Shown: positions 27,078 to 35,693 of the stretch, piece after piece
How positions within the stretch are numbered: the stretch's first letter is position 1
Layout of the letters: every line of letters starts with the position of its first letter
DNA from: ZC4RG30 sp049841155
GTDB taxonomy: Bacteria; Pseudomonadota; Gammaproteobacteria; Steroidobacterales; Steroidobacteraceae
Direction: 5' to 3'
NCBI GenBank assembly: GCA_049841155.1
Contig: JASGHI010000004.1
Location: 620,001 to 684,000, forward strand
DNA length: 64,000 nt
Notes under the pieces: generated by a model
Seen by the model: only the letters and a program-made list of their open reading frames with translations
Told to the model about the DNA's origin: nothing
Databases searched by the model: none
Made by a program: the position numbers and the translations under genes

Positions 27078-28124
27078 TTACTCAGGCCGGCGGTGTGGCG
27101 CGGGCAATACGGTGACCCAGTAACGGGTGAGGTAGCGCACCTGCACGGGTAGGCTCGTGGCCAGAACCTCGAGAATGCCGTCCGTGTCGGCGAGCGCATA
27201 GGTGCCGGACACGCTCAGCGGTGCGACAGCGGGGTCGCATACCAGCCGGCCGGGACGATGACGGCTCAGTTCGGCCAGGAAATCTGCCAGCGGCATATCC
27301 AGAGCAACGATCATTCCCCGGGTCCAGGCGGTCGAGGCCTCGTCGGCCGGCCCGGCGAGTTCGGCGGCAGCGCGGGTGAGGCGGCCCTGTTCCCCTGTCC
27401 GCAGCACCCGTGCCTGGTCATCGGTGTCGCCGGGGCGCAGTTCCACGGCGCCATCGAATACGCTGACGTGGCTGGCGCCCCGTGCATTGCCTTCGAGGTC
27501 GCGCACGGTAAACCGTGTGCCCAGTGGCCGGATACGTCCCTGGGCGGTCTGGACGATGAACGGCCGTGATGGATTCGTGCCGGAGGGCGAGGGGGTCTCG
27601 TGCGCTGTCTCGACCAGGATCTCGCCGCCGAGCAGGCGTACGAGCCGCTCGGTGGCGCTGAAGCGCACATTGATCGCAGTGCCGGCGTTTAGTTGCACGC
27701 GCGTGCCGTCGGGCAGCGTGATGTCCGCACGTTCGCCGGTGCCGGTGCTTCGGTCGGCCATCCAGTGGCGCCACGCCGTCTTCTCATCGACCAGCCAGGC
27801 GGTACCTCCCAGGAATACCACCAGGCCCAGGGCTTTGATGATCTGGCGGCGACTGGCGGTGCCGGGCGTATCCAGCACGGCATGGACCAGTGGGGAGGGC
27901 TGGCCACGCAGTGTGCTGAGCGAGCTTTCGATGCGCTGCCAGGCCCGTTCGTGATCGGGATGCGCAGCGCGCCATTGCTGCCAGCGCCCGCGCAGTTCTT
28001 CCGTGGCGTGATCGGATTGAAGGTCCAGCCGCCATTGCACGGCCTGGCGTCGCACTTCCACGGGAATCGGTGCGTCGGCCCCTTCTGGTGGCACTGCATC
28101 GGACGAAGCGGACAGGGATGACAT
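27078..28124 (-). CDS. fecR: FecR-family anti-sigma/signal transducer
   Basis: Inner-membrane regulator of 348 residues that would relay receptor occupancy to the ECF sigma factor. The N-terminal cytoplasmic domain (DUF4880-type, AVQWRLDLQSDHATEE, WRAAHPDHERAWQR) precedes one transmembrane helix at about residues 96-110 (ALGLVVFLGGTAWLV). The periplasmic FecR domain begins RADITLPDGTRVQLNAGTA and includes FIVQTAQGRIRPLGTRF. A DUF4974-like C-terminal region ends the protein. It starts 10 bases after the sigma factor gene stops. It is followed by the broken receptor, in the order fecI-fecR-fecA. Confidence 0.92.
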   Translation of the reverse strand: MSSLSASSDAVPPEGADAPIPVEVRRQAVQWRLDLQSDHATEELRGRWQQWRAAHPDHERAWQRIESSLSTLRGQPSPLVHAVLDTPGTASRRQIIKALGLVVFLGGTAWLVDEKTAWRHWMADRSTGTGERADITLPDGTRVQLNAGTAINVRFSATERLVRLLGGEILVETAHETPSPSGTNPSRPFIVQTAQGRIRPLGTRFTVRDLEGNARGASHVSVFDGAVELRPGDTDDQARVLRTGEQGRLTRAAAELAGPADEASTAWTRGMIVALDMPLADFLAELSRHRPGRLVCDPAVAPLSVSGTYALADTDGILEVLATSLPVQVRYLTRYWVTVLPAPHRRPE

Positions 28125-28133
28125 GGCGGTTTG

Positions 28134-28673
28134 CTAGTCGAAGCAGAACTGTTCCAGCGCGCTGGCGACGTAGCGCCGCACCGTGGGGATGGACAGGCGC
28201 AGTTGCGCGGCGATCTCGCTTTGCTTCAGCCCGTCCAGTTGCGACAGCAGGAAGGCCTGCCGTGCACGCCATGGCAGGCCATCGAGCTTGCGGTCGATCT
28301 CGGTCAGGGCTTCGATCGCCATGGCCTGGACTTCCGGGGAGGGCACCAGGGGTTCGGGCAACTGCGCCAGTGCTTCGAGATAGGCATTCTCGATGCGCTG
28401 GTGGCGGCGCCGATCGAGCACCAGGCCTTTGGCGATGGTGGTCAGCAGCGCGCGGGGCTCGCGAATGACCGATGGGGGGTGACGGATCAGCACACGCAGG
28501 AACGTGTCGTGCGTCAGATCGGCGGCTGCGAATGAGTCCCCGAGCCGCCGGCGCAGCCAGGCGCGCAGCCAGCTGTGATGGTCGCTGTACAGGCTTTCGA
28601 CTGTGAGGTGGGACTCGGAGGTGCTCATCGACAGTTTGCCGCAGGCGCCGCCCGGTGATGGATCGAGCTCCAT
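28134..28673 (-). CDS. fecI: ECF RNA polymerase sigma factor, FecI-like
   Basis: An ECF sigma factor of 179 residues. Region 2 contains WLRAWLRRRLGDSFAAADL and THDTFLRVL; region 4 contains GLPWRARQAFLLSQLDGL and SEIAAQLRLSIPTVRRYV. Start ATG 28673 (MELDPSPGG) follows AGGA with 5-base spacing; an upstream ATG at 28706 would begin inside the Fur-box-like sequence. With FecR and the STN-type receptor next to it, it belongs to a cell-surface signalling system for iron chelates. The Fur-box-like site at 28686-28704 lies directly before the start. Confidence 0.92.
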   Translation of the reverse strand: MELDPSPGGACGKLSMSTSESHLTVESLYSDHHSWLRAWLRRRLGDSFAAADLTHDTFLRVLIRHPPSVIREPRALLTTIAKGLVLDRRRHQRIENAYLEALAQLPEPLVPSPEVQAMAIEALTEIDRKLDGLPWRARQAFLLSQLDGLKQSEIAAQLRLSIPTVRRYVASALEQFCFD

Positions 28674-28685
28674 TAGCTTCCTAAT

Positions 28686-28704
28686 GATAAAGATTCTCAT
28701 TATC
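28686..28704. promoter_or_regulatory. Fur box between fecI and a divergent TonB receptor
   Basis: GATAAAGATTCTCATTATC matches the 19-base Fur consensus at 16 positions on this strand and 17 on the other. It lies 13 bases before the fecI start and 42 before the receptor start, so one Fur dimer pair could repress both. Confidence 0.82.
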
Positions 28705-28745
28705 ATTTGCTAGTCATTACTCAAAGATTAGGATCCGTCCTCCAC

Positions 28746-31025
28746 ATGCCACACCTCAAGCCCGCTTCCTGCGTCGGCCTGTTCAGCCTCGTCGTTTCCG
28801 CGTCCGCCCTTGCCCAGGCACCGGCCCAGCCGTCTGACGGACTCGAGGAAGTCATCGTTCGCGGCGAGAAGATCGACCGCTCACTGCAGGAGACGCCCAC
28901 CAGCGTCGCCGTCACCACGGCCCGGCGCATCGAAGAGGAAAACCTGCTGCGGTTGCAAGATGTCTATGAGCGTACGGCAAACGTTTCTGAGACCTATGGT
29001 GCTTCGGGTTTCACGATCCGCGGCATCTCCAACGGCGGCGTCACCGCCTCCGGCAATGCCCCGCTCGCCACGGTCTATCTCGACGGTGCCCCGTTGCCCA
29101 CCTCGGTGCTGTACGGTGCGCCCACGAACCTCTGGGACATCTCGCAGGTGGAGATCCTGCGCGGACCACAATCCACGTTGCAGGGACTCAATACTCTCGC
29201 GGGCGCAGTGATTCTGCGCTCCACCGATCCTGGTGCGACCTGGAACGGCCGGGCACGCATCTGGCTCACCGACGAGCAGGAGCAGATCTACTCGCTCGCC
29301 GTGGGCGGCCCCGTGGCGGGTGATGAGCTGGGCGTGCGGCTGGCGGTTGAGAAGCGGGACGCGGATGGCTTCATCCGCAACACCACACGGCGCACCGGCG
29401 AGGACAGCACCGACTCGCTGAATGTCCGCGGCGTCGTCAAATGGACGCCCAGCGCGCTGCCTGACTTCGATGCGCGACTGAGCTACGTCTCGGCGAAACA
29501 CGAAGGCGGCTACATGTTCACGTACGTCGACACGACGGTGCCGGACTTCCTGCACCACCGTACGAATGCCTCCGACACGCCCAACACGGGCGATGTGGAT
29601 CTCGACATCGCTACGCTGGAACTGGGCTACCGCTTTACGGACAAGCTGCGGCTGCAGTCGATCACGTCCTGGAGCGATGCCACCGAGCGCACCGAATACG
29701 ACAATGACTTCACGCCGCTGCCCATCGCTTTCGGCACCCAGGGCCGCGACTACACGACCTGGTCGCAGGAACTGCGGCTCGCCTTCGAGGGCAAGCGGCT
29801 TAATGGCCTGCTCGGTGCCTACTACTACCACCGCGACCAGACCTTCACGAACGACTCGCTGACCAATGTTCCCACGCCGCTCGACACCATTTCGGCCGTG
29901 CTGCAGGGTAACGGCCTTGATGCCGCCACCGCCACCTATGTCGCGGGCCTCTACGGCCAGGCATTGCCCGCGATCATGGTCGACTACGACTCGCGCAGTG
30001 ACATGAGTGTGAAGACCTACGCATTGTTCGGCGACGGCCGCTGGCAGTGGACCGACCGTTTGTCTCTGGTGGCGGGTTTCCGCTGGGATCACGAGACCAA
30101 CCGCACGGAAACCGGCGCCACGTCGCAATTCGCCGGCACCTATCCGGATCCAGGCAACTTCGGCGCGCCGGGTGACCCGCTGTGGTTCGCCATCGCCGGC
30201 ATCAACCAGGCCGTGGCGCAGTTCGTGGCCCAGGCTGGCGCTGTCACTCCGCCGTCGAAGCGGACCTTTGATGCGTTCCTGCCCAAGCTCGGCCTTGACT
30301 ACGCCTTCACCAAGGATCTCTCGGCCGCCTTCGTCGTGCAGCGTGCCTATCGATCGGGCGGTTCAAGCGAGAACATCGCGCGCGCTATCGTCGTGCCCTA
30401 CGACCCCGAGTATGCGTGGAACTATGAACTGTCGATGCGTTCGCAATGGCTGGACCGCCGCCTGACGCTGAACGCGAATGTGTTCTACCTCGACTGGAAG
30501 GACCAGCAGGTGGCCGTCAACTTCGGTCTCAACACCTACGACGTGCATACAGTGAACGCCGGCAGCAGCCATGTGTACGGCGCTGAGGTGGAACTGGTGC
30601 AGCAGGTGACGCCGATCCTCGACTGGTACGCCTCGGTGGGGCACACGAAGACGAAGTTCGACGAGTTCGACGTTACGCTGGGCTCCACCACTGACCTATC
30701 GGGCAGGCAGTTCGCCTATGCGCCGCGGTGGACGCTGGGCACTGGGGTGAACCTGCGGCTGGGCAACGGCTTCTCGGCCAATGTGAACGTGAACTACCGT
30801 GGCAGTGTCTTCACGGACGTGCTCACCGCGCAGAACGACTGGCGCGTCGACTCGCGCACGCTGGTGAACGCGCGCGTGGGATACGAAACGCAGTACTGGG
30901 CCGTGAACCTGTTTGCGAACAATCTGTTCGACGAGCAATACATCCAGTACGACCTGCACACCCGGGGCGCGGCACTGCTCGGTGCGCCTCGTGTGGTCGG
31001 CGTGACGCTGGAGGCGCGGTTCTGA
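28746..31025 (+). CDS. TonB-dependent outer-membrane receptor, iron-regulated
   Basis: A 759-residue outer-membrane receptor. A signal peptide (CVGLFSLVVSASALAQA) is followed by a TonB box (DGLEEVIVRGEKID). The plug has VYERTANVSETYG, FTIRGIS and VEILRGPQSTLQG. The barrel ends with VVGVTLEARF, including the terminal Phe. The family resembles FyuA/xenosiderophore receptors; there is no STN domain, so it transports without signalling. It heads a plus-strand operon with a membrane fusion protein and a PepSY protein. The Fur-box-like site lies upstream, so it is expected to be repressed by iron. Start ATG 28746 is chosen because it gives a normal signal peptide. Confidence 0.92.
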   Translation: MPHLKPASCVGLFSLVVSASALAQAPAQPSDGLEEVIVRGEKIDRSLQETPTSVAVTTARRIEEENLLRLQDVYERTANVSETYGASGFTIRGISNGGVTASGNAPLATVYLDGAPLPTSVLYGAPTNLWDISQVEILRGPQSTLQGLNTLAGAVILRSTDPGATWNGRARIWLTDEQEQIYSLAVGGPVAGDELGVRLAVEKRDADGFIRNTTRRTGEDSTDSLNVRGVVKWTPSALPDFDARLSYVSAKHEGGYMFTYVDTTVPDFLHHRTNASDTPNTGDVDLDIATLELGYRFTDKLRLQSITSWSDATERTEYDNDFTPLPIAFGTQGRDYTTWSQELRLAFEGKRLNGLLGAYYYHRDQTFTNDSLTNVPTPLDTISAVLQGNGLDAATATYVAGLYGQALPAIMVDYDSRSDMSVKTYALFGDGRWQWTDRLSLVAGFRWDHETNRTETGATSQFAGTYPDPGNFGAPGDPLWFAIAGINQAVAQFVAQAGAVTPPSKRTFDAFLPKLGLDYAFTKDLSAAFVVQRAYRSGGSSENIARAIVVPYDPEYAWNYELSMRSQWLDRRLTLNANVFYLDWKDQQVAVNFGLNTYDVHTVNAGSSHVYGAEVELVQQVTPILDWYASVGHTKTKFDEFDVTLGSTTDLSGRQFAYAPRWTLGTGVNLRLGNGFSANVNVNYRGSVFTDVLTAQNDWRVDSRTLVNARVGYETQYWAVNLFANNLFDEQYIQYDLHTRGAALLGAPRVVGVTLEARF

Positions 31026-31609
31026 GTCCTGCCGTCGCCGAGGCCACCGGGTTCGCCGTGTGCATTACCGCGGCGCTGGCCGGCGCATCGCTGCTGCGCA
31101 GGTCCTGGCGACAACGCGATGGCGGCAGCGCGGTGCCGCGGCTTGCGGGCTGGGCGCTGTTCGCGGTGGCGGTGCTCGACGCCGCTTGGGCATTTGGACC
31201 CGCGCGTGGAGCCTTCGTCGCGTTGATGCTGGTGCCGGTGTGCGCACTGGCCATCGTCGCCAGCGGCCTGCAGCGGCGCCAGTCGCGGGCACGCCGCGCT
31301 CGTGCCAACGATGGCCTGGCTCCCGAGCCGCTGGAGCGGCCCTCGGTGTGGTGGCGCACCACTCTGCGTTGGCTGCTCGCGGGACCCATCGGCATGATCG
31401 CGGCGATGGCCACTGGCATCGCCTGGGCAGTCTGGGTGCCGGGCGAGGCGCAGACACGCCTGCTGATCGCCGGCCTGCTGGTGCCCGTGTTGTGGGGAGG
31501 CGGGATGGCGTGGACGCTGTCCGACAATCGCGTGCTGCGCGCCACCGCGGTGCTGGTCGGCACGGCGGTCGTGGGCTTCGGTATCTCCATGCTCCGGGGG
31601 TTCGCGTGA
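31022..31609 (+). CDS. Membrane protein, apparent DUF3325-DUF3649 fusion
   Basis: About 195 residues with five or six hydrophobic helices. The first half (GFAVCITAALAGASLLRRSW, LAGWALFAVAVLDAAWAFG) looks like DUF3325. The second half (LRWLLAGPIGMIAAMATGIA, LLVPVLWGGGMAWTLSDN) looks like DUF3649. These two small proteins normally occur as separate genes beside TonB receptors and PepSY proteins; assignment is by resemblance. No ATG, GTG or TTG precedes the first helix. A CTG at 31022, overlapping the receptor stop as CTGA, has GGAGG seven bases upstream. GTG 31058 would truncate helix 1. The stop overlaps the next gene as GTGA. Confidence 0.7.
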   Translation: MSPAVAEATGFAVCITAALAGASLLRRSWRQRDGGSAVPRLAGWALFAVAVLDAAWAFGPARGAFVALMLVPVCALAIVASGLQRRQSRARRARANDGLAPEPLERPSVWWRTTLRWLLAGPIGMIAAMATGIAWAVWVPGEAQTRLLIAGLLVPVLWGGGMAWTLSDNRVLRATAVLVGTAVVGFGISMLRGFA

Positions 31610-33099
31610 GCTGGAAGATTCCTGCCGATTTCGTGCGCACCGTGCTGAAGGGCCACAGCCTGCTGGGCCTGGCGCTGGCGACCGCGATCTACCTCGTGTG
31701 CCTGACCGGCACGGTGGCCGTGTTCATGCACGAACTACAGCGCTGGGAGAACGCCACCGTTCCAGCCGCACCTCAGATAGAGCCGCAGGCGGTCCAGAAA
31801 GCCCTGGAGTCGGTGATCGCGCGCACCGATGGAGAGGTCGAGCACCTGTACATCACGATGCCGGGTGGGGACCTGCCGTGGTTGCACATCAGCGGCGACG
31901 CGCATGCCGGATCCGGCAGCTGGGCGGCAAACATCGACGGCGACCTGGTCGAATCCGCCGCCTCGCCCTGGACCGACTTCCTGACGCGGCTGCATATCGA
32001 CCTGCACCTGCCACACACCTGGGGCGTGTTCATCGTCGGCCTTACCGGCGTCGCGCTGCTGTCCTCGCTGATTTCCGGACTGCTCGCGCATCCGCGCATC
32101 TTCCGCGATGCCTTTCACCTGCGCATCGGCGGCTCGCCACGCCTGCAGGAAGCCGATATCCACAACCGGCTCGGCGTCTGGGGCCTGCCTTTCCATTTCA
32201 CCGTCTCGCTGACTGGTGCGCTGCTGGGGCTCGCGACACTGATCATCGGTGTGCTGGGCCTTGCGATGTTCCAGGGCGATGTGAGCCGGGTCTATGCACT
32301 GCTGCTGCCACCGCAGCCGGCCGATGATCCGCGTCCTGCCGGAGTGATCGACCTGCGTCCGATGTTCGCGCAGCTGCCGACGCTGTCTCCCGGCGGCCGT
32401 GTCGAACGTGTACTGCTGGAGCACCCCACCGAGATGGGTGGCGCCGCACTGTTTTACGTACACGAAAACCCGCGGCGCATTGCGGGCAGCGCATCCTTCA
32501 CCTTCGACCGCAGCGGCAAACCCGTGCACGTGGCGCATGTCGCGGACAACAATCTGGGCCAGTCCATTCTTGGCTCGCTCGGCCTGCTGCACTTCGGCTG
32601 GTTCGGTGGCGGTCTGGTGAAGATCGCCTACGGCCTGCTCGGCCTGGCAGTCACTTATCTCGCCGCCGGCGGCGTGATCATCTGGCTGCACCGGCGGCGG
32701 GCCAAGGGCAACCCCGCGCCAGGATGGGAACGGATCTGGACTGCCGTGATCTGGGGACAGCCGCTGGCTTTGGCGGCCTCCCTGGCGGCGGTCGTACTGA
32801 TCGGGCGCGCTGGTGCCATCGAGCTGAGCGATACGCTACCGCTCATCGTGTGGGGTTTGGTGACAGTGGTGTCACTGGCCTGTGCTCCGTGGCTTGCGGC
32901 GCCGCGGATGTCGCTCGGATTCGGGCTGGGCACGGCCGCGCTGCTGGCGATCGCCGCTGTCGCTCATGCGGCATTCGTCGGCACGCGCATGGCCGATTCC
33001 ATCGGCTGGGTGGTTGATGGTGTGTTGCTGACCATCGCGGTAGTGCTGCTGATATCAGTCTGGCTCAAAGATCTCTCTCTGCCCCGCTCAGATACTTAG
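31606..33099 (+). CDS. PepSY domain-containing inner-membrane protein
   Basis: A 497-residue membrane protein. The N-terminal helix LLGLALATAIYLVCLTGTVAVF is followed by a periplasmic PepSY region, then FLTRLHIDLHLPHTWGVFIVGLTGVALL and a second membrane block (NRLGVWGLPFHFTVSLTGALLGL). Additional C-terminal helices extend it beyond the basic PepSY-TM form. Start GTG 31606 overlaps the previous stop (GTGA), so expression is coupled. It forms an iron-uptake operon with the receptor at 28746 and may act in periplasmic iron reduction or siderophore processing, as proposed for related proteins. Confidence 0.88.
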   Translation: MSWKIPADFVRTVLKGHSLLGLALATAIYLVCLTGTVAVFMHELQRWENATVPAAPQIEPQAVQKALESVIARTDGEVEHLYITMPGGDLPWLHISGDAHAGSGSWAANIDGDLVESAASPWTDFLTRLHIDLHLPHTWGVFIVGLTGVALLSSLISGLLAHPRIFRDAFHLRIGGSPRLQEADIHNRLGVWGLPFHFTVSLTGALLGLATLIIGVLGLAMFQGDVSRVYALLLPPQPADDPRPAGVIDLRPMFAQLPTLSPGGRVERVLLEHPTEMGGAALFYVHENPRRIAGSASFTFDRSGKPVHVAHVADNNLGQSILGSLGLLHFGWFGGGLVKIAYGLLGLAVTYLAAGGVIIWLHRRRAKGNPAPGWERIWTAVIWGQPLALAASLAAVVLIGRAGAIELSDTLPLIVWGLVTVVSLACAPWLAAPRMSLGFGLGTAALLAIAAVAHAAFVGTRMADSIGWVVDGVLLTIAVVLLISVWLKDLSLPRSDT

Positions 33100-33367
33100 G
33101 AGTACAGCCATGCAACTACCTCGGCTGGGGTCGATGCAAGCATTGCTCAGGGCTTCCAATGTCCGGTGGATGTGGCCGCAAAGGGCACGGCCCGCATCTT
33201 GGCCGATGCGCACCGGCTCGAGATCGGCGAAGTACTGATGGGCCACCTCGATGGGACGCAGCACTGGGTGCTGAGCAGCTAGGCGACCTCGATCCGGCAT
33301 GTGGGTCGCTTTCTCAAGGAACATGGCATTGATCGGTCGCCGGGCAAGATGGGACTCGATTAAGCGA
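33100..33367. other. 268-base gap without a convincing gene
   Basis: Short open frames on both strands lack recognisable motifs, and the plus-strand frame is interrupted by stops at about 33280 and 33361. It may be decayed coding sequence inside the island. I see no promoter, terminator or RNA that I can support. Confidence 0.4.
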
Positions 33368-34144
33368 ATGGCTGCGATCACCACCGAACGTGTGACTCAT
33401 GTTCAGCACTGGAACGGAAGTTTGTTCAGTTTTCGCACGACGCGAGATGCGGGATTTCGATTCGAGAGCGGGCACTTCGTGATGGTGGGCCTGCCGGTGA
33501 ATGGCCGTCCGCTGTTGCGCGCTTACTCCATCGCGAGCCCGAACTGGGAGGAGCATCTCGAGTTCTTCAGCATCAAGGTGCCCGACGGTCCCCTCACCTC
33601 ACGACTGCAGCACATTGCAGTGGGCGATGAAGTGCTCGTCAGCCGCAAACCCACCGGTACGCTGGTGCTGGATGATCTTCGTCCAGGCCGTCATCTGTAT
33701 CTGCTCGGCACGGGCACGGGTCTGGCGCCCTTTCTCAGTATCGTGCAGGATCCGGAGACCTATCACCGGTTCGAGCGGATTGTACTGGCACATGGCGTGC
33801 GCAACATTGACGATCTGGCGTATCGGGACTTCCTGACGCGCACGCTGCCCACGCACGAGTGGCTGGGCGATGCGGTGCGCGAGAAGCTCATTTACTACCC
33901 GACGGTCACACGTGAACCCTTCGAGAACCAGGGGCGCCTCACCGAGCGAATCACTGACGGTACGCTCGCCACCGCAGTGGGGCTCCCGCCGCTTGATCCG
34001 AAACAAGACCGCTTCATGCTCTGTGGAAGCCCCGCAATGTTGCAGGAGACCTCGGAGTTGCTCGATTCGCTGGGGTTTGAAGTCTCGCCGCGCACCGGCG
34101 AGCAAGGAGACTGCGTGATCGAGCGGGCTTTCGTCGAGAAATAG
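33368..34144 (+). CDS. fpr: Ferredoxin-NADP(+) reductase
   Basis: Cytoplasmic FAD enzyme of 258 residues that transfers electrons between NADPH and ferredoxin or flavodoxin. The FAD-binding motif is RAYSIASPNWEEHLEFF, preceded by FESGHFVMVGL. The NADP site includes LYLLGTGTGLAPFLS, then FMLCGSPAML. The C-terminal VIERAFVEK matches the bacterial Fpr subclass that ends in an extended tail. Start ATG 33368 gives MAAITTERV, close to the family start. Within an iron-uptake island it could supply reducing power for ferric-siderophore reduction, which is inference. Confidence 0.93.
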   Translation: MAAITTERVTHVQHWNGSLFSFRTTRDAGFRFESGHFVMVGLPVNGRPLLRAYSIASPNWEEHLEFFSIKVPDGPLTSRLQHIAVGDEVLVSRKPTGTLVLDDLRPGRHLYLLGTGTGLAPFLSIVQDPETYHRFERIVLAHGVRNIDDLAYRDFLTRTLPTHEWLGDAVREKLIYYPTVTREPFENQGRLTERITDGTLATAVGLPPLDPKQDRFMLCGSPAMLQETSELLDSLGFEVSPRTGEQGDCVIERAFVEK

Positions 34145-34239
34145 TGCCAGCCGAATCAGGCAGAGAGGCCGCTGGCAACCGCGGAGAAGGGACATTCAAT
34201 CCGGGTGGTGGATTCGAGCGTCCATGAAGGAGTGAGCTG

Positions 34240-35052
34240 ATGAGCGCGACTGTGAATCTGGCAGGGGTTCCCGAGACGATGCTGTGGACGCTGCACAATC
34301 GTGCCAGCGAAGCGCGGCGCGCGGATACCTATCTGCGCGACCCGGACTGTGTGCGTATCTATGAGGCCATCGACTACGATTACCTGCGCAGCTTCGGTCG
34401 GCCCGACGATTCGCATCCGATGCGCTCGAAGGTGTTCGACGCCGCAGTGAAACCCTGGATGAAGGCTCATCCCGGCGGCACGGTGGTGGAATTGGCCGCG
34501 GGGCTCGAGACGCAGTTTCAGCGGTGCGACGATGGTCAGGTGCGATGGCTCTGTGTCGATGTTCCCGACGCGATCGCCGTGCGTGAACGCTTTTTGCAAC
34601 CGACCGAGCGTTGCCGCCACCTCGCCAAGAGTGCACTGGACTTGAGCTGGATGGACGAGGTGGACGCCTCGCGCGGCGTTTTCGTGACCGCGCAGGGCCT
34701 GCTCATGTATTTCGATGAGGCGGACGTGAGGCAGCTGCTGGTCGCGATCCTGGAGCGTTTTCCGGGTGTGGAGATCATGTTCGATGTGATCCCGCCGTGG
34801 TTCTCGCGCAAGACACTTACAGGCCAGGGATATGGCAAGACCAGGTACTACACTGCGCCGCGCATGCCATGGGGTGTGAGTCGCGGACAGGTTGAGCCGC
34901 TGCTGAGAAGCTGGAGTGATCGGATCTGGAAGGTTTCGGTAAGACCCTACGGCTTTGCACGGGGTGCGGGCGTGCTCCTTCTGAAGGTGTGCCCGATAGT
35001 ACCGATACTGCGCAATATGCCACCTTGCATCGTGCACCTGCGTGCGGTGTAA
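34240..35052 (+). CDS. SAM-dependent methyltransferase, leucine carboxyl methyltransferase-like
   Basis: A 270-residue methyltransferase of the LCM/Tcmp branch. VVELAAGLETQFQRCDDG is motif I, followed by WLCVDVPDAIAVRERF, and GVFVTAQGLLMYFDEADV is the motif that characterises this family. Members methylate carboxyl groups or small polyketide-like molecules; the substrate here is unknown. Start ATG 34240 follows GGAGTGAG. It ends the recognisable content of the candidate island. Confidence 0.85.
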   Translation: MSATVNLAGVPETMLWTLHNRASEARRADTYLRDPDCVRIYEAIDYDYLRSFGRPDDSHPMRSKVFDAAVKPWMKAHPGGTVVELAAGLETQFQRCDDGQVRWLCVDVPDAIAVRERFLQPTERCRHLAKSALDLSWMDEVDASRGVFVTAQGLLMYFDEADVRQLLVAILERFPGVEIMFDVIPPWFSRKTLTGQGYGKTRYYTAPRMPWGVSRGQVEPLLRSWSDRIWKVSVRPYGFARGAGVLLLKVCPIVPILRNMPPCIVHLRAV

Positions 35053-35651
35053 CGCCTGGCACTGTCTGTCCTCAGCTCCTGCTGTCGGGCAATGTCGTCT
35101 CAGTCAGAATCCATCCCATAGATCGTCCGAAGCCCGGTCCGTGTGCAGCGCTGGTGTTCCCGCCGCGAGCGCCAGTGACCCCGCTACTGGCGAGCACGGG
35201 TAACTTCAGTCCCCGGCGCTCGATGCGCCGATAGGGATCCGTGAGCGCATCATTCAGCACGGTCTGCGGTTCGGCAGTGGGCCGCGGATCGCCACGCGGT
35301 ACGGCGGTGAATGCCAGCGGGATCTTCCAGCGTCGGAGGATCCGGGGATAGAGCATGCAGCGTTGGCGCCGTCACTACTATGACTCGGGCCGCTCGTCCA
35401 GGCGCCTCAGGGACAGTTCAAGCTTTTGCCGATACTGGCGCTCGGGGTCCAAAGGATATCCGTTGGCAGGTCCAGCCGGATGTGCATGGGATCTTTCTCG
35501 GCGAGGTTTCAGCTACTATCCGTTCGGGGTCGAGAATCGCCCTGAAGTGGTTAGAAGCGGTCGAATTCTGGGAGATGGGTTTAACAGTGTCTTTTACGGT
35601 ACCGAAATTCGTCGCAAAGGAATCGGCTTAAGAATGAGTTGGTTGGGAAGT
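35053..35651. other. 600-base stretch without a convincing gene (island right end)
   Basis: A minus-strand frame at 35072-35356 encodes 94 residues and a plus-strand frame at 35311-35631 encodes 106; neither shows a family I recognise. They may be remnants of genes truncated at the island boundary. No integrase motifs (Arg...His-x-x-Arg...Tyr) are visible in either. Confidence 0.4.
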
Positions 35652-35671
35652 GGTTCGAATCCCTCTCTCTC
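35652..35671 (+). repeat. Direct repeat, right copy (candidate attR)
   Basis: Exact 20-base copy of the tRNA-Ser 3' segment at 22946-22965, followed by a related CGGCCAAT. It is not a full tRNA: no matching 5' acceptor strand exists upstream. It lies 22 bases before the alaA start codon. Confidence 0.6.
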
Positions 35672-35693
35672 TCGGCCAATCATCTGGGCAATC

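Larger units (their letters stand above)
22946..35671. mobile_element. Candidate genomic island at tRNA-Ser (no integrase seen)
   Basis: The 12.7-kb interval is bounded by tRNA-Ser and an exact 20-base repeat of its 3' part, the classical footprint of site-specific integration. Content is accessory: iron receptors, PepSY proteins, FecI/FecR, a reductase and a methyltransferase. The flanks are core genes (csrA to one side, alaA to the other). Parts look lower in GC than the flanks, especially 23-27 kb. Two stretches without clear genes (33100-33367, 35053-35651) may hold decayed material. No integrase, transposase or replication gene is recognisable, so it would be an old or immobilised island. 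Confidence 0.5.

Noticed and set aside
31060..31605. An N-terminal extension of the PepSY protein at 31606
   Set aside because: It overlaps the DUF3325/DUF3649-like gene out of frame and is Arg/Ala-rich without hydrophobic segments.
22971..35651. Integrase or transposase gene within the island
   Set aside because: No tyrosine or serine recombinase or DDE transposase motif could be found in any frame I read.
35586..35680. A second tRNA-Ser gene
   Set aside because: Only the T-loop and 3' strand are present; no acceptor 5' strand, D-arm or anticodon arm can be formed.
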